Assembly (NCBI GenBank): GCA_024639885.1
Contig: JAHEGD010000005.1
Location: 1-64,000, forward strand
Reading direction: 5' to 3'
DNA: 64,000 bases
From: Porticoccaceae bacterium
GTDB taxonomy: Bacteria > Pseudomonadota > Gammaproteobacteria > Pseudomonadales > Porticoccaceae
Positions within the stretch are counted from its first letter, which is position 1. The number at the start of each line of letters is the position of its first letter. Below the pieces are notes generated by a model. The model was given only the letters and a program-made list of their open reading frames with translations, was not told the DNA's origin and did no database searches. Shown piece by piece: positions 45,040-58,510 of this stretch. A program made the position numbers and the translations under genes.

Positions 45040-46476
45040 GTGTCCGACCCAATTTGGCATCAATGTCAGCAGCGGCTGCAGCTCGAGCTGCCGGCGCAGC
45101 AGTACACCACCTGGATTAAACCGCTGGCCGCGGAGTTGCTTGGCGACGCCGCTATGCTGCAGCTGCGCGCGCCCAACCGGTTTATTCAAGAGTGGGTCAA
45201 CAGCAAGTACCGGTCGCGGATCAAAGAGCTGGTCAGCGATCTCGGCTACCCGCAGACCCAGGTCGAGGTGGCGGCGGGGGCGCCAGCCCAGCCGTTGGAG
45301 AGCAATCGACCGGCCGAGCCCGTTGTGGCGCCGTTGATCGCTGCGCAGGCGCTCGCTCCGGCGCAGCCCGAGACTATCGTTCAGCAAGCTAGCAGCCCAT
45401 TAATTATCGCCAACTCAGCGCCGGCGGTGCACACTTCCGCGGCCGAGCGCAGTATGCGCAGCAATCTGATGGAGAACTACACGTTCGACACGTTTGTTGA
45501 GGGTAAGTCTAATCAGCTGGCTTTCGCCGCCGCTCAACAGGTCGCCGAGAACCCGGGTGGCTCCTACAACCCGCTATTTATTTACGGCGGTGTCGGCCTG
45601 GGTAAAACCCACCTGATGCACGCGGTTGGCAACGCGCTGCGCGCCCGCAAACCGGACGCCAAAATTGTCTACCTGCACTCCGAGCGGTTTGTCGCCGACA
45701 TGGTCAAGGCGTTGCAGCTCAAGGCGATCGACGAGTTTAAGCGCTTCTACCGGTCAGTCGATGCGCTGTTGATCGATGATATTCAGTTTTTCGCCGGCAA
45801 AGACCGCTCGCAGGAGGAGTTTTTCCACACCTACAATGCGCTGCTTGAGGGCGGCCAGCAGATGATTCTTACCAGCGACCGCTACCCAAAAGAGATTGAC
45901 GGCGTTGAAGAGCGGCTTAAATCTCGGTTTGGCTGGGGATTGACGGTCGCGGTTGAGCCGCCCGAACTGGAGACCCGGGTGGCGATCTTAATGAACAAGG
46001 CCGAGCAGAGCGGTATGGTGCTGTCGCGCGATGCGGCGTTTTTTATCGCCCAGCGAATCCGCTCCAATGTTCGCGAGCTGGAGGGGGCGCTCAAGCGGGT
46101 GATGGCCCATGCGCAGTTCACCCGCCGCGCTATCGATATCGACCTTATTCGCGAGTCGTTAAAAGACTTGTTGGCACTCCAAGACAAGCTGGTTACCATA
46201 GACAACATCCAGAAAGTGGTGGCGGACTACTATCAGATGAAGCTGTCTGATCTGCTCTCCAAGCGGCGTACCCGCTCGGTGGCGCGGCCGCGCCAGGTGG
46301 CGATGGCGCTGGCTAAAGAGCTCACCTCGCACAGCCTGCCGGAGATCGGCGACGCCTTTGGTGGCCGCGATCACACCACCGTGCTGCACGCGTGCCGCAA
46401 GATTAAAGAGCTGGAAGGGGCTGATCGCGAGGTTGAGCGAGACTTGAAAAACCTCTACCGAACACTGTCGACATAA
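45040..46476 (+). CDS. dnaA: chromosomal replication initiator DnaA
   Basis: [22 protein letters not shown]...[14 protein letters not shown]...[22 protein letters not shown] start at 45040 preferred to 45025. Confidence 0.98.
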   Translation: MSDPIWHQCQQRLQLELPAQQYTTWIKPLAAELLGDAAMLQLRAPNRFIQEWVNSKYRSRIKELVSDLGYPQTQVEVAAGAPAQPLESNRPAEPVVAPLIAAQALAPAQPETIVQQASSPLIIANSAPAVHTSAAERSMRSNLMENYTFDTFVEGKSNQLAFAAAQQVAENPGGSYNPLFIYGGVGLGKTHLMHAVGNALRARKPDAKIVYLHSERFVADMVKALQLKAIDEFKRFYRSVDALLIDDIQFFAGKDRSQEEFFHTYNALLEGGQQMILTSDRYPKEIDGVEERLKSRFGWGLTVAVEPPELETRVAILMNKAEQSGMVLSRDAAFFIAQRIRSNVRELEGALKRVMAHAQFTRRAIDIDLIRESLKDLLALQDKLVTIDNIQKVVADYYQMKLSDLLSKRRTRSVARPRQVAMALAKELTSHSLPEIGDAFGGRDHTTVLHACRKIKELEGADREVERDLKNLYRTLST

Positions 46477-46507
46477 AACCCAAGTAACTGATTTTAAAGG
46501 TAAAAAG

Positions 46508-47608
46508 ATGAAGTTTTCGCTAGAGAGGGAAGCCCTGCTAAAACCGTTGCAGATGGTGGTTGGGGTGGTTGAGCGGCGCCAGACACTGCCAATCTTATCC
46601 AATGTGATGCTGTCGCTGAGCGGTGGCAGGCTGTCGGTGACCGCCACTGATCTCGAGGTTGAGATCGTCGGTTACGCTGCGATCAGCGGCGACATCGAGG
46701 AGGGCGAGGTCACCGTCCCGGCGCGCAAGTTTCTCGACATTTGTCGCTCGCTGCCAGACCAGGCGATGGTCTCCTTTAGCAGTGCCGACGGCCGCGCCCA
46801 GGTTAAGAGCGGCCGCAGCCGTTTTACCCTGTCGACCCTACCGGCCAACGAGTTTCCGTCAGTCGATAGCGGCGACAGCTCGGCGACGGTCAGTATCGCC
46901 TCGGCAGCGCTCAAAAAGCTGATCGACGCGACCGGCTTTGCGATGGCTCAGCAGGATGTTCGCTACTACCTCAACGGTATGCTCTGGGAGTTGAGCCAGA
47001 CCAATCTGCGCGTGGTGGCCACCGATGGCCACCGCATGGCGCTGGCCGACCAGCCGTGCGAGAGCAGTGTCAGCGAGACCACCAAGTCGATTCTGCCGCG
47101 TAAAGGGGTGGTCGAATTGGTGCGTCTGCTAGGCGACGACGACCAGATCGAGATTCAGCTCGGCGGCAACCATCTACGCATCGCCACCGACAGCTTTCGG
47201 TTTATCTCCAAACTGGTCGACGGCGCCTACCCGGACTACCAGCGGGTGCTGCCCAAGGGTGGCGACAAGATCATTGAGGGTGATCGCGCCGAGCTCAAGC
47301 AGGCGTTTAGCCGCACTGCGATTCTCTCCAACGAGAAGTACCGCGGCATCAAACTCAATCTGGCCGCCGGCCAGCTGCTGTTGACCGCTAACAACCCCGA
47401 GCAGGAGCAGGCGGAGGAGGAGGTCGGTGTCGATTACAGCGGTGAGGAGCTCGAGCTCGGCTTTAACGTCAGCTACCTGATCGATGTCGTCAATGTGCTC
47501 AAGGGCGACAAGATTCGCATGACCCTGGCCGACGCCAACTCCAGCGCGCTGGTCGAGGACCCGCAGGACCCCAGCGCGGTCTATGTCGTCATGCCGATGA
47601 GGCTCTAA
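46508..47608 (+). CDS. dnaN: DNA polymerase III beta sliding clamp
   Basis: MKFSLEREALLKPLQMVVGVVERRQTLPILSNVML; C-terminal YVVMPMRL. Confidence 0.99.
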   Translation: MKFSLEREALLKPLQMVVGVVERRQTLPILSNVMLSLSGGRLSVTATDLEVEIVGYAAISGDIEEGEVTVPARKFLDICRSLPDQAMVSFSSADGRAQVKSGRSRFTLSTLPANEFPSVDSGDSSATVSIASAALKKLIDATGFAMAQQDVRYYLNGMLWELSQTNLRVVATDGHRMALADQPCESSVSETTKSILPRKGVVELVRLLGDDDQIEIQLGGNHLRIATDSFRFISKLVDGAYPDYQRVLPKGGDKIIEGDRAELKQAFSRTAILSNEKYRGIKLNLAAGQLLLTANNPEQEQAEEEVGVDYSGEELELGFNVSYLIDVVNVLKGDKIRMTLADANSSALVEDPQDPSAVYVVMPMRL

Positions 47609-47640
47609 GCCGACACCGGCAGCGGTTCAAGCGCGACGTT

Positions 47641-48747
47641 TTGCAGCTCCTACGGCTCGATCTGCTGGCGGTTCGCAACCTCAGCGAGGCGCGTATCGAC
47701 TGCCACCCGCGCGCCAACATTTTCTACGGCCAAAATGGCAGCGGCAAGACCAGCCTCCTCGAGGGGCTGGCGCTGCTCAGCCGCGGCCGCTCTTTCCGGC
47801 AGCGCGATGCGCGCAGCATTATCAACCACCAGGCAGAGAGTCTGGTTGTTTCGGCGCGCTGCCAGCAGAGCGGTAATGGCAACCAGCCGGTGCCGTTTAC
47901 GGTGGGGATCAGCCGCAGCCGGGCAGGGCAGCCGCAGGCGCGCCATAACGGAGCGTTGGTCGCCAGCGCTATGGAGCTCTCTGCGCTACTGCCACTGCAG
48001 GTAATTGAGCCGCAGAGCTTCCAGCTGCTTGAGGGTGGGCCGCTGCAGCGCCGTCAATTTATAGACTGGGGTGTGTTCCACGTGGAACAGCGCTATCGAG
48101 GCCACTGGCTGGCCTATCAGCGCGGCTTAAAACAGCGCAATGAGCTGCTCCGTCGTGGTAGAATAAGCGACGATTTAATCGCGCCGTGGAGTGCCCTGCT
48201 GGCAGAGCATGGCTCGGCGATTGGCGGTTATCGAGCCGACTATTTGGCAGCATTGACGCCGTTTGTCGACCAGCAGCTGAAGCGCTTTGGCGCGCTCGGT
48301 AACGTGGTGTTGATCTACCAACCGGGCTGGTCGGGCGAGCACGGCTCGCTGGCAGAGGCGCTGGCGGCCGGATTGGAGCGCGAAAAGCGCCGCGGCGTGA
48401 CCCTGAGTGGGCCGCACCGCGCCGAGCTCAAGGTCGCTATAGATGGCCGGCCGGCGGCAGAGGTAATGTCGCGCGGTGAGTTAAAGCTGCTGGTCTACGC
48501 GTTAAAGCTGGGCCAGGCAGAGCTGTTTGCGGCCCGTTGCGGTGAGCCGTGCGTGCTGGCGATCGACGATCTGCCGGCCGAGTTGGACTACCGCCATCGC
48601 GGTCAGGTGTTGGCTGCGATAGCTGGGCTGGGCGGGCAGAGTTTTATTACCGGGGTGGATTGGGCCGATTTTGCCCCGTTTACGGCAGAGATTGGAGCAG
48701 CGACCCTGTTCCACGTGGAACAAGGTGCGATACGAGCGGCCGATTAG
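47641..48747 (+). CDS. recF: DNA replication/repair protein RecF
   Basis: LLRLDLLAVRNLSEARID...NIFYGQNGSGKTSLLEGLALLSRGRSFR; TTG start. Confidence 0.97.
   Translation: MQLLRLDLLAVRNLSEARIDCHPRANIFYGQNGSGKTSLLEGLALLSRGRSFRQRDARSIINHQAESLVVSARCQQSGNGNQPVPFTVGISRSRAGQPQARHNGALVASAMELSALLPLQVIEPQSFQLLEGGPLQRRQFIDWGVFHVEQRYRGHWLAYQRGLKQRNELLRRGRISDDLIAPWSALLAEHGSAIGGYRADYLAALTPFVDQQLKRFGALGNVVLIYQPGWSGEHGSLAEALAAGLEREKRRGVTLSGPHRAELKVAIDGRPAAEVMSRGELKLLVYALKLGQAELFAARCGEPCVLAIDDLPAELDYRHRGQVLAAIAGLGGQSFITGVDWADFAPFTAEIGAATLFHVEQGAIRAAD
48074..48089. promoter_or_regulatory. parS centromere site (1)
   Basis: TGTTCCACGTGGAACA, perfect 16-bp palindrome matching the known ParB site family; inside recF; parA/parB present in the window. 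Confidence 0.92.
48707..48722. promoter_or_regulatory. parS centromere site (2)
   Basis: TGTTCCACGTGGAACA, identical 16-bp palindrome at the 3' end of recF, 633 bp from site 1. Confidence 0.92.
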
Positions 48748-48762
48748 CCGCCACCAAAGTAG

Positions 48763-51201
<2,439 letters not shown>

Positions 51202-51220
51202 ACGCTTAAATATCAAATAT

Positions 51221-51937
51221 TTAGGGGTTTAGTTCGGCGGCGCGCTGGCGCGCCCAGTGCTCGGCCTGTTCGGTCAGCTGGCGCGGGTCGCCATCGCTGG
51301 CCAGGGCCCGCCCGACCACCACGGTGATGACCCCGGGGCGCTTGCGGTAGCTGTCGACCGGCCAGCAGTGGCCGGCGTTGTGGTAGACCGGCAAGACCGG
51401 CACGGCCGCGCTCTTGGCGAGTGCCGCGCCGCTGGTCTTGTAGGGTTGCAGGGCGCGGCTGGTGCGCCGTGTCCCCTCCGGGTAGATGATCACACTGCTG
51501 CCGGCGGCGAGCCGGGCGCGGCCGGCCCGCAATACATGGCGGATAGCGCCGCCGGGGTTGCCGCGGCTGATCGCGATCGGCCGCGTCAGCGCCAGCGCCC
51601 AGCCAAACAGCGGTATCCGCAGCAGCTCGCGCTTGAGAATAAACGCCATCGGCCGAAACAGCTGCCAGAAGTAGAAGGTCTCCCAGGTGCTCTGATGGTT
51701 GCTGAGCACCACAAACGGGGTGGTCGGGATGTTGTCGGCGCCGATCACCTCGATGCGGATCCCGCAGCAGAGCCGCAGCCAGACCATCATCAGCCGCGAG
51801 CTGAGTGCCGCCAGCGGTTGCGCAACACCGCCGCCGGGCAGCCAGAACAGCAGGCAGCTCAGTGTGCTACCGATGATCACAATCAGCAGGAAACCCGCCT
51901 GAAACAGCAGCGATCGGCACCAGCCAAGCGCCGCCAT
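51221..51937 (-). CDS. 1-acyl-sn-glycerol-3-phosphate acyltransferase (PlsC family)
   Basis: VVLSNHQSTWETFYF, YPEGTRRTSRALQPYKTSGAALA. Confidence 0.92.
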   Translation of the reverse strand: MAALGWCRSLLFQAGFLLIVIIGSTLSCLLFWLPGGGVAQPLAALSSRLMMVWLRLCCGIRIEVIGADNIPTTPFVVLSNHQSTWETFYFWQLFRPMAFILKRELLRIPLFGWALALTRPIAISRGNPGGAIRHVLRAGRARLAAGSSVIIYPEGTRRTSRALQPYKTSGAALAKSAAVPVLPVYHNAGHCWPVDSYRKRPGVITVVVGRALASDGDPRQLTEQAEHWARQRAAELNP

Positions 51938-54016
51938 TTAGCTGCCCGCCAGTTGCGAAATGTCGGCGATCGAGAGGAACTGGCGGCGCAGCTCGGCGAG
52001 CAGTGCAATGCGGTTGGCGCGCACCGCGAGATCGTCGCAGTTGACCATCACCTCGTCAAAGAAGGCGTCTACCGGCGCTTGCAGGGCGGCCAGCGCGGTC
52101 AGCGCGGCACGGTAGTCGCGGCCCGCCAACAGCTCATCGAGGCGCGGACGCAGTGCTTGCAGCTGATCGCTCAGGGCGCGCTCGGCTGGCTCGCTCAACA
52201 GTGCGGTATCGAGCGTGGCGAGCGAATCGCCGGCCGGCTGCTTGGCGAGAATATTGGCGACCCGCTTGTTGGCGGCAGCCAGTGCGGCGGCCTCGGGGAG
52301 CTCGGCAAAGGCGGCGACCGCCTTGACGCGGGTGTCGATATCGAGCGGATTCTGTGCGCCGCTCTCGACTACCGCCAGCAGGTAGGCGTGGGCGATACCG
52401 CTGTCGCGGTAGTAGCCCTCTAGCCGCTCCAAGATGTAAGTGAGTGCTTGCTTACCTCCATCACCCTGCGGCTTATCAAGCGGCTGCGCTGCAGCAGCGG
52501 CGGCAACCAGCTCGGCGAGGTTGAGGTCGAGACCGCCCTCGATCAGCGTGCGCAGTACACCGAGGCTGGCACGGCGCAGTGCAAACGGGTCTTTGGAGCC
52601 GCTCGGCGGCTGGCCGATGGCAAAGATGCCGGTAATGGTATCGAGCCGGTCGGCCAGCGCCAGTGCGCGGCCGGCTGCGCTGGCGGCGATCGCGTCACCG
52701 GCAAAGCGCGGCAGGTACTGCTCGTAGAGCGCGCTGGCGACCGCGTCACTCTCGCCGTTGGCGCGGGCGTAGTAGCGGCCCATCACCCCTTGCAGGTCGT
52801 CGAACTCGCCGACCATATCGCTGACCAGGTCGGATTTACACAGCCGCCCGGCGCGCGCTGCGGCGGCGCCATCGCCACCGCTCTGGTTGGCGATCAGCTC
52901 GGCCAGGTTGGCGACCCGCTCGCTCTTGTCGTAGAGGCTGCCCAGCTGCGCCTGGAAGACCACACTGCGCAGACTGTCGCGGCGCGCCTCTAGGCTGATC
53001 TTGAGATCGTTGGCGTAGAAGAAGGCGGCGTCGGCCAAGCGCGGCCGAATCACCCGCTCATTGCCGGCGATAACCTGGGCTGGGTCGCGGCTCTCGATAT
53101 TGGCGACGGTGATAAAGTAGGGCAGCAGTGCCCCGTCGCCGTCGACTACGTGGAAGTATTTCTGATGGCTCGCCATCGACGACACCAGCGCCTCGGCCGG
53201 CACGTCGAGAAACTCGCGGTCAAACTGGCCGCGCAGTGGCACCGGCCACTCGTTGAGCGAGGCGACCTCGTCGAGCAGCGCCGGGTCGATCACGGCGCTG
53301 CCGCCGACTTCGCTGGCCAGAGCGGCAACCCGCTGTTCGATCAGGGCGCGGCGCTCGGCGCCATCGACCATGACCCAGTGTTCGCGCAGCTGCTCGCGGT
53401 AGCGGCCGGCGCCCTCCAGTACAAAGGCGGCCGGGGCGTGAAAGCGGTGGCCGCGACTCTGGTTGCCGCTCGCGACGCCGAGCAGCTCGACGGCCACGCT
53501 CTGCTCGCCAAACAGCACCGCCACCCATTTGAGCGGGCGGACAAACTCGGCGCGGCTCGCCCCCCAGCGCATCCGCTTGGGGATCGGCAGCCCGGCTAAC
53601 GACTCGCTGAGCAGCCCCTCGAGCACCTCGACGGTGACTGCGCCGGCGACCCGCTGAGTGACACAGAGCTTGTCCTGCTGACCATCGTTGGCGGTGTAGT
53701 CGGCCAGTGCCGCCGGGTCGATCTGATTTTTGCTGGCAAACGCCAGGCCGGCCTTGCTCGGTGCGCCGTCGGCGCCGAACGCGACTTTGAGCGGCGGCCC
53801 CCACTGGGTCTGCTGCTGGTCGGCGGCGGAGTCGGCAAGCTGGTCGATCAACACCGCCAGCCGGCGCGGCGCGGCAAAGTAGTAGCTGCCGCTGTGTTCG
53901 ATGCTGAGCGCGCTGAGCCGCGTCCCGACCGCCTCGGCGAGGGCTTGGCCGAGTGTTTCGAGCGCCTTGGGTGGCAGCTCTTCGGTGCCTATCTCTACCA
54001 ACAGTGGCCGGCTCAT
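51938..54016 (-). CDS. glyS: glycine--tRNA ligase beta subunit
   Basis: [61 protein letters not shown]. Confidence 0.98.
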   Translation of the reverse strand: MSRPLLVEIGTEELPPKALETLGQALAEAVGTRLSALSIEHSGSYYFAAPRRLAVLIDQLADSAADQQQTQWGPPLKVAFGADGAPSKAGLAFASKNQIDPAALADYTANDGQQDKLCVTQRVAGAVTVEVLEGLLSESLAGLPIPKRMRWGASRAEFVRPLKWVAVLFGEQSVAVELLGVASGNQSRGHRFHAPAAFVLEGAGRYREQLREHWVMVDGAERRALIEQRVAALASEVGGSAVIDPALLDEVASLNEWPVPLRGQFDREFLDVPAEALVSSMASHQKYFHVVDGDGALLPYFITVANIESRDPAQVIAGNERVIRPRLADAAFFYANDLKISLEARRDSLRSVVFQAQLGSLYDKSERVANLAELIANQSGGDGAAAARAGRLCKSDLVSDMVGEFDDLQGVMGRYYARANGESDAVASALYEQYLPRFAGDAIAASAAGRALALADRLDTITGIFAIGQPPSGSKDPFALRRASLGVLRTLIEGGLDLNLAELVAAAAAAQPLDKPQGDGGKQALTYILERLEGYYRDSGIAHAYLLAVVESGAQNPLDIDTRVKAVAAFAELPEAAALAAANKRVANILAKQPAGDSLATLDTALLSEPAERALSDQLQALRPRLDELLAGRDYRAALTALAALQAPVDAFFDEVMVNCDDLAVRANRIALLAELRRQFLSIADISQLAGS

Positions 54017-54996
54017 GAGCGCTTCTCCTGTGCTGCCGCCTGCTTGGCGTGGTGGCGTTCGAGCGCCTCGGCGGCCAGCGCCGGGTCGGCGAGCGGGAAG
54101 CCGAGCGCCGCCCGCGACGCGAAGTAGCTCTCGGCGACCGCGCGCGCCAGGGTGCGCACCCGCAAGATAAAGCGCTGCCGCTCGGTCACCGAGATGGCGT
54201 GGCGGGCGTCGAGCAGGTTGAAGGTGTGCGACGCCTTCATCACCATTTCGTAGGCGGGCAGCGGCAGGTTGTGGCCGACCAGCTTGAGCGCCTGCTGCTC
54301 ATACTGGTCGAAGCAGCTGAACAGGAAATCGACATCGGCGTGCTCAAAATTGTAGGCCGACTGCTCCACCTCGTTCTGGTGGAAGACGTCGCCGTAGCTG
54401 ACCGCGCCGTTCGGGCCGTTGGCCCAGACCAGATCGTAGGCGCTGTCGACCCCCTGCAAGTACATGGCGATGCGCTCCAGCCCGTAGGTGATCTCGCCGC
54501 TGACCGGGTGGCATTCGATGCCGCCGGCCTGCTGAAAATAAGTGAACTGGGTGACTTCCATACCGTTCAGCCAGACCTCCCAGCCGAGCCCCCAGGCGCC
54601 GAGGGTCGGCGACTCCCAGTTGTCCTCGACAAAGCGGATGTCGTGCACCTGGGTGTCGATGCCGAGCGCCTCCAGCGAGGCCAGATAGAGCTCTTGGAAG
54701 TCGTCCGGCGACGGCTTCATAATCACCTGAAACTGGTAGTAGTGCTGCAGCCGGTTGGGGTTGTCGCCGTAGCGGCCGTCGGTCGGCCGCCGCGATGGCT
54801 GCACGTAGGCGCTGTTCCAGCGCTCCGGCCCGATCGCGCGCAAAAAGGTGGCGGGGTGGAAGGTGCCGGCGCCAACCTCCATATCGAGCGGCTGCAAAAT
54901 GACGCAGCCCTGTTCGGCCCAGAACTGCTGGAGCCGTAAAATGAGCTCTTGAAAGGTCGCCGGCAGGGCGGCGGCGGTCGGTTGCGGTGCGGGCAC
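54013..54996 (-). CDS. glyQ: glycine--tRNA ligase alpha subunit
   Basis: [44 protein letters not shown]; likely GTG start at 54996 rather than the ORF start at 55161. Confidence 0.97.
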   Translation of the reverse strand: MPAPQPTAAALPATFQELILRLQQFWAEQGCVILQPLDMEVGAGTFHPATFLRAIGPERWNSAYVQPSRRPTDGRYGDNPNRLQHYYQFQVIMKPSPDDFQELYLASLEALGIDTQVHDIRFVEDNWESPTLGAWGLGWEVWLNGMEVTQFTYFQQAGGIECHPVSGEITYGLERIAMYLQGVDSAYDLVWANGPNGAVSYGDVFHQNEVEQSAYNFEHADVDFLFSCFDQYEQQALKLVGHNLPLPAYEMVMKASHTFNLLDARHAISVTERQRFILRVRTLARAVAESYFASRAALGFPLADPALAAEALERHHAKQAAAQEKRS

Positions 54997-55189
54997 AGGG
55001 ACTCTCTCTAGCGGCAAAAAATAGCCAGCAATTATACGGTGGTGGGGCGATAAAGTAACCCGCCAGCCGGCTTTTGTCGGCGCCGCCAAGTGGCTCTGGT
55101 GCGGCGTGCCCGCGCCGCCGCTAAGCCGTATAATGGCGCCCACCGCGCCCGTTGGGCGCAACGCTAATCGCCCGCCGAGGAGAGTCAGT

Positions 55190-56077
55190 TTGACCAGAGC
55201 CGACCTGTTGATCGCCCCGCTGCGCCTGCTCGGCTGGCTGCCGCTGGGCGCACTGCGCCGGCTCGGCGCGCTGGCCGGCTGGTTGTTCTATCGCAGCAAC
55301 AGCGCGGCACTGCGGGTGATGCGCCGCAATATCGCGCTCTGCTACCCACAGCTCAGCAGTGCCGAGCAGGAGCGGCTGGTGCGCCGGCGCGCCAGCGACC
55401 TGCCGACGCTGTTCTTTGAGACGCTGGCGGTCTGGAACCGTTCGCCGACGTGGCTCGCCAAACATATCGTCGCCAGCTCCGGCACCGAGCCCTTTGTCGC
55501 CGCAGTCGCCGCCGGCCGCGGGGTGATCGTGATCGCCCCCCACCACGGCAATTGGGAGGTGGTTGGGCTGTGGGCGGCACAGCACGCCCCGATGACCTCG
55601 CTTTACGACCCGCCGCGTTCGGCCGCCTTCGAGCGCTGGGTGGTGGCGGCGCGCCAGCGCTCCGGTGCCAAGCTGCTGCCGACCGATGTGCGCGGTGTCG
55701 CCGGAGTGATCAAGGCGCTCAAGCGGGGTGAGATCACCGGTATCTTGCCCGACCAGCAGCCGCCGCCTTCGAGCGGCGAGTTTGCCCCGCTGTTTGGCCA
55801 CCCGGCGCGGACCATGACGCTGGTCGGCAACCTGCTTCAGCGCACCGCGGCGGCGGCCTTTTTTGTCTCGGCGACGCGGGTCGCCGGCGGCTGGCAGCTG
55901 CATCTGGAGCCGGCCCCGGCCGAGCTCTGGAGCGAGCGGCGCAGCGAGTCGCTGGCGGCGCTCAACCGCGGCGTCGAGGCGGTGGTGGCGGTCGCTCCCG
56001 AGCAGTACCAGTGGGAGTACAAGCGCTTTCGCGCCCAGCCCGAGGGCAGCCCCTCCCTCTACCCACTGCGCTGGTAA
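55190..56077 (+). CDS. lysophospholipid acyltransferase (LpxL/HtrB family)
   Basis: [25 protein letters not shown]...[15 protein letters not shown]...[29 protein letters not shown] start at 55190. Confidence 0.9.
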   Translation: MTRADLLIAPLRLLGWLPLGALRRLGALAGWLFYRSNSAALRVMRRNIALCYPQLSSAEQERLVRRRASDLPTLFFETLAVWNRSPTWLAKHIVASSGTEPFVAAVAAGRGVIVIAPHHGNWEVVGLWAAQHAPMTSLYDPPRSAAFERWVVAARQRSGAKLLPTDVRGVAGVIKALKRGEITGILPDQQPPPSSGEFAPLFGHPARTMTLVGNLLQRTAAAAFFVSATRVAGGWQLHLEPAPAELWSERRSESLAALNRGVEAVVAVAPEQYQWEYKRFRAQPEGSPSLYPLRW

Positions 56078-56129
56078 GGCGCTAAGCTAAAACCCTAGCA
56101 ACCGATCGCCAGTAGGCGAGGAGCCCGGC

Positions 56130-57047
56130 ATGAAAGTCGACAATATTTTACAGACCATCGGCAACACCCCGCACGTGCGGATCAACCGACTGTTTGGCGA
56201 CCATCTCGAGGTCTGGATGAAGGTCGAGCGGTTCAACCCCGGCTCTAGCATCAAAGACCGCATCGCGCTGGCGATGGTTGAGACCGCCGAGCGCGACGGC
56301 CTGCTCAAGCCCGGCACCACGCTCATTGAGCCGACCTCGGGCAACACCGGTATCGGCCTGGCGATGGTCTGTGCGGTCAAGGGCTACCGGTTGGTGCTGA
56401 CCATGCCCGAGTCGATGTCGATCGAGCGGCGCAAGATTCTCAAGGCGTACGGTGCCGAGCTGGTGCTGACCGCCAAAGAGGACGGCATGGGCGGCGCCAT
56501 CGCCGAGGCCGAGCGGCTCGCCGCGGCAACCCCAAACAGCTGGGTGCCGTCGCAGTTTGCCAACCCGGCCAACGCAGAGGTGCACAAGAACACCACCGCT
56601 CGCGAGATTCTCGCCGACTTTCCGTCTGGGCTCGACTACATCATCACCGGGGTTGGTACCGGCGGCCATATCACCGGCGTCGCCGAGGCGCTCAAGCCGC
56701 ACTGGCCGGGGCTGCAGGTGCTGGCGGTCGAACCGGCCGCCTCGCCGGTGTTGAGCGGCGGCGCCAAAGGGTTGCACCGCCTGCAGGGGATCGGCGCCGG
56801 CTTCGTCCCCGAGGTCTACCGCGCCGACCAAGTTGACGGGGTGATCGGCGTCGAAGAGAGCGACGCCTTCGCGATGACGGTGCGCGCCGCCAAACAGGAG
56901 GGACTGCTGGTCGGGATCTCGTCGGGGGCCTCGCTGGCGGCGGTCGCCCAGCGCGCCGACACGCTGCCCGCCGGCAGCCGCGTGCTGGTGTTCAGTTACG
57001 ATACCGGCGAGCGCTACCTGTCGATCGACGACCTGTTCCAGGGCTGA
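56130..57047 (+). CDS. cysM: cysteine synthase B
   Basis: [18 protein letters not shown]...[14 protein letters not shown]...[14 protein letters not shown]...[10 protein letters not shown]. Confidence 0.94.
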   Translation: MKVDNILQTIGNTPHVRINRLFGDHLEVWMKVERFNPGSSIKDRIALAMVETAERDGLLKPGTTLIEPTSGNTGIGLAMVCAVKGYRLVLTMPESMSIERRKILKAYGAELVLTAKEDGMGGAIAEAERLAAATPNSWVPSQFANPANAEVHKNTTAREILADFPSGLDYIITGVGTGGHITGVAEALKPHWPGLQVLAVEPAASPVLSGGAKGLHRLQGIGAGFVPEVYRADQVDGVIGVEESDAFAMTVRAAKQEGLLVGISSGASLAAVAQRADTLPAGSRVLVFSYDTGERYLSIDDLFQG

Positions 57048-57059
57048 CGCGGTCCTCTA

Positions 57060-57638
57060 GTGAATGACATGAACCTGCAACTGCAGCGCCTGGCAGCGCG
57101 GCGCGGCATCGATTACGCGGCGCTGCAGTGGCGCAGCGGTGCGTTGCTGCCAGCCCGCTGGCGGCCTTGGCTGCTCTGTCGGGATTCGCTGACCGCTCAG
57201 CTCAAGCAGCTGTCGGGCGGCCGCTTCACTGTCCAGCTGCTGCGCCAAGCGGTCGAGTCGCCGCACGACTCAGAGCGCCAGCAGCTCGGCATGGCAACGC
57301 GCCACTGGGCGCTGGTGCGCGAGGTCGTGTTGAGTGGCGGTGGCCAGCCGTGGGTATTCGCCCGCACCGTGGTGCCGCTGCAGACCCTGACCGGGCCGCT
57401 GCGCAAGCTGCGCTCGCTCGGCAGCCGCCCGCTCGGCGAGCAGTTGTTCGCCGAGCCGTCGCTGTGCCGCTCCGGCTTTGAGACTGCCGACTGCCGGCGG
57501 TTGGTGGCCGGCCAGTCGGCCCAGTGGGGGCGCCGCTCGCGGTTTACGGTGGCCGGCAAGCCGCTGCTGGTCGCCGAGCTATTTCTCGAAGCGTTTCCGC
57601 GCGCCACGCCGCCGCGCACCGCCGGGCGCCAAGTGTGA
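57060..57638 (+). CDS. ubiC: chorismate--pyruvate lyase
   Basis: LREVVLSG-type motif REVVLSGGGQPWVFARTVVPLQTL...RKLRSLGSRPLGEQLFAEPSLCRS; GTG start; immediately precedes ubiA. Confidence 0.9.
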   Translation: MNDMNLQLQRLAARRGIDYAALQWRSGALLPARWRPWLLCRDSLTAQLKQLSGGRFTVQLLRQAVESPHDSERQQLGMATRHWALVREVVLSGGGQPWVFARTVVPLQTLTGPLRKLRSLGSRPLGEQLFAEPSLCRSGFETADCRRLVAGQSAQWGRRSRFTVAGKPLLVAELFLEAFPRATPPRTAGRQV

Positions 57639-58510
57639 GCGCGGCGGGCTGGCGCGCCAACCGCTGGCTGCGGCTGTTGCGGCTGGACCGGCCGATCGGC
57701 ACCTACCTGCTGCTGTGGCCGGCCGGTTGGGCGCTGCTGCTGGCCAGTGACGGCTCGCCGAGTGCGGCGCTGGTGGCGCTGGTGGTTTCCGGTGTGGTGG
57801 TGATGCGCGCCGCCGGCTGTGTGATCAACGACTACGCCGACCGCCACTGGGACGGCGCAGTGGCGCGCACCGCCAGCCGGCCACTGGCGACCGGCGAGAT
57901 CGCGCCGCGTTCGGCGCTGCTGTTATTCGCCGCGCTGCTGCTGGTGGCGCTGCTGTTGGTCTTGGTCGGCGGCACCGCCTTGACGCTACAGCTGGCGCTG
58001 GTCGGCGCGGCACTGACGGCGCTCTACCCGTTCTCTAAACGGTTTACCCACCTGCCGCAGCTGCTGCTCGGCGCCTGCTGGGGGTGGAGTGTGCCGATTA
58101 TCTTCTCACTGCAGCCGGGTCTGGAGCCGCCACTGCCGCTGGCGGCACTGCCGCTATTTGGCGCGGTGCTGCTGTGGACGGTGGCGTTCGATACCTTTTA
58201 CGCGATGGTCGACCGCGACGACGACCGCCGAGTTGGCATTAAGTCGACTGCGGTCTGGTTGGGTGAGCGCGATCTGCTGGTGATCGCCGCCTGCCAGTTT
58301 GGCGCCTTGCTAGGGCTGGCCACCGCCGCCGTGGCGTTTGGTCGCGGCGGCTGGTTCTGGCTCGGTTTGGCGGTCGCCGCGGCGCTGTTTGGCGGCCAGT
58401 TGTGGTCGGCCCGCGGCCGCGACCGCGACGCCTGTTTCAGGGCGTTTCTCAACAACCACTGGGTCGGCCTGTGGCTGTTTGTAGCGCTCTGCGTCGACTA
58501 CTGGCTCTAG
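57635..58510 (+). CDS. ubiA: 4-hydroxybenzoate octaprenyltransferase
   Basis: LRLDRPIGTYLLLWPAGWALLLAS...GCVINDYADRHWDGAVARTASRPLATG; GTG start overlapping the ubiC stop. Confidence 0.96.
   Translation: MSAAGWRANRWLRLLRLDRPIGTYLLLWPAGWALLLASDGSPSAALVALVVSGVVVMRAAGCVINDYADRHWDGAVARTASRPLATGEIAPRSALLLFAALLLVALLLVLVGGTALTLQLALVGAALTALYPFSKRFTHLPQLLLGACWGWSVPIIFSLQPGLEPPLPLAALPLFGAVLLWTVAFDTFYAMVDRDDDRRVGIKSTAVWLGERDLLVIAACQFGALLGLATAAVAFGRGGWFWLGLAVAAALFGGQLWSARGRDRDACFRAFLNNHWVGLWLFVALCVDYWL

Noticed and set aside
51205-51222. AT-rich near-palindrome (TAAATATCAAATATTTA) between gyrB and plsC as a terminator
   Set aside because: Weak A/T-only stem; termination cannot be supported from sequence alone.
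51257-52423. 388-aa plus-strand ORF
   Set aside because: Antisense to plsC-like and glyS; no recognisable family.
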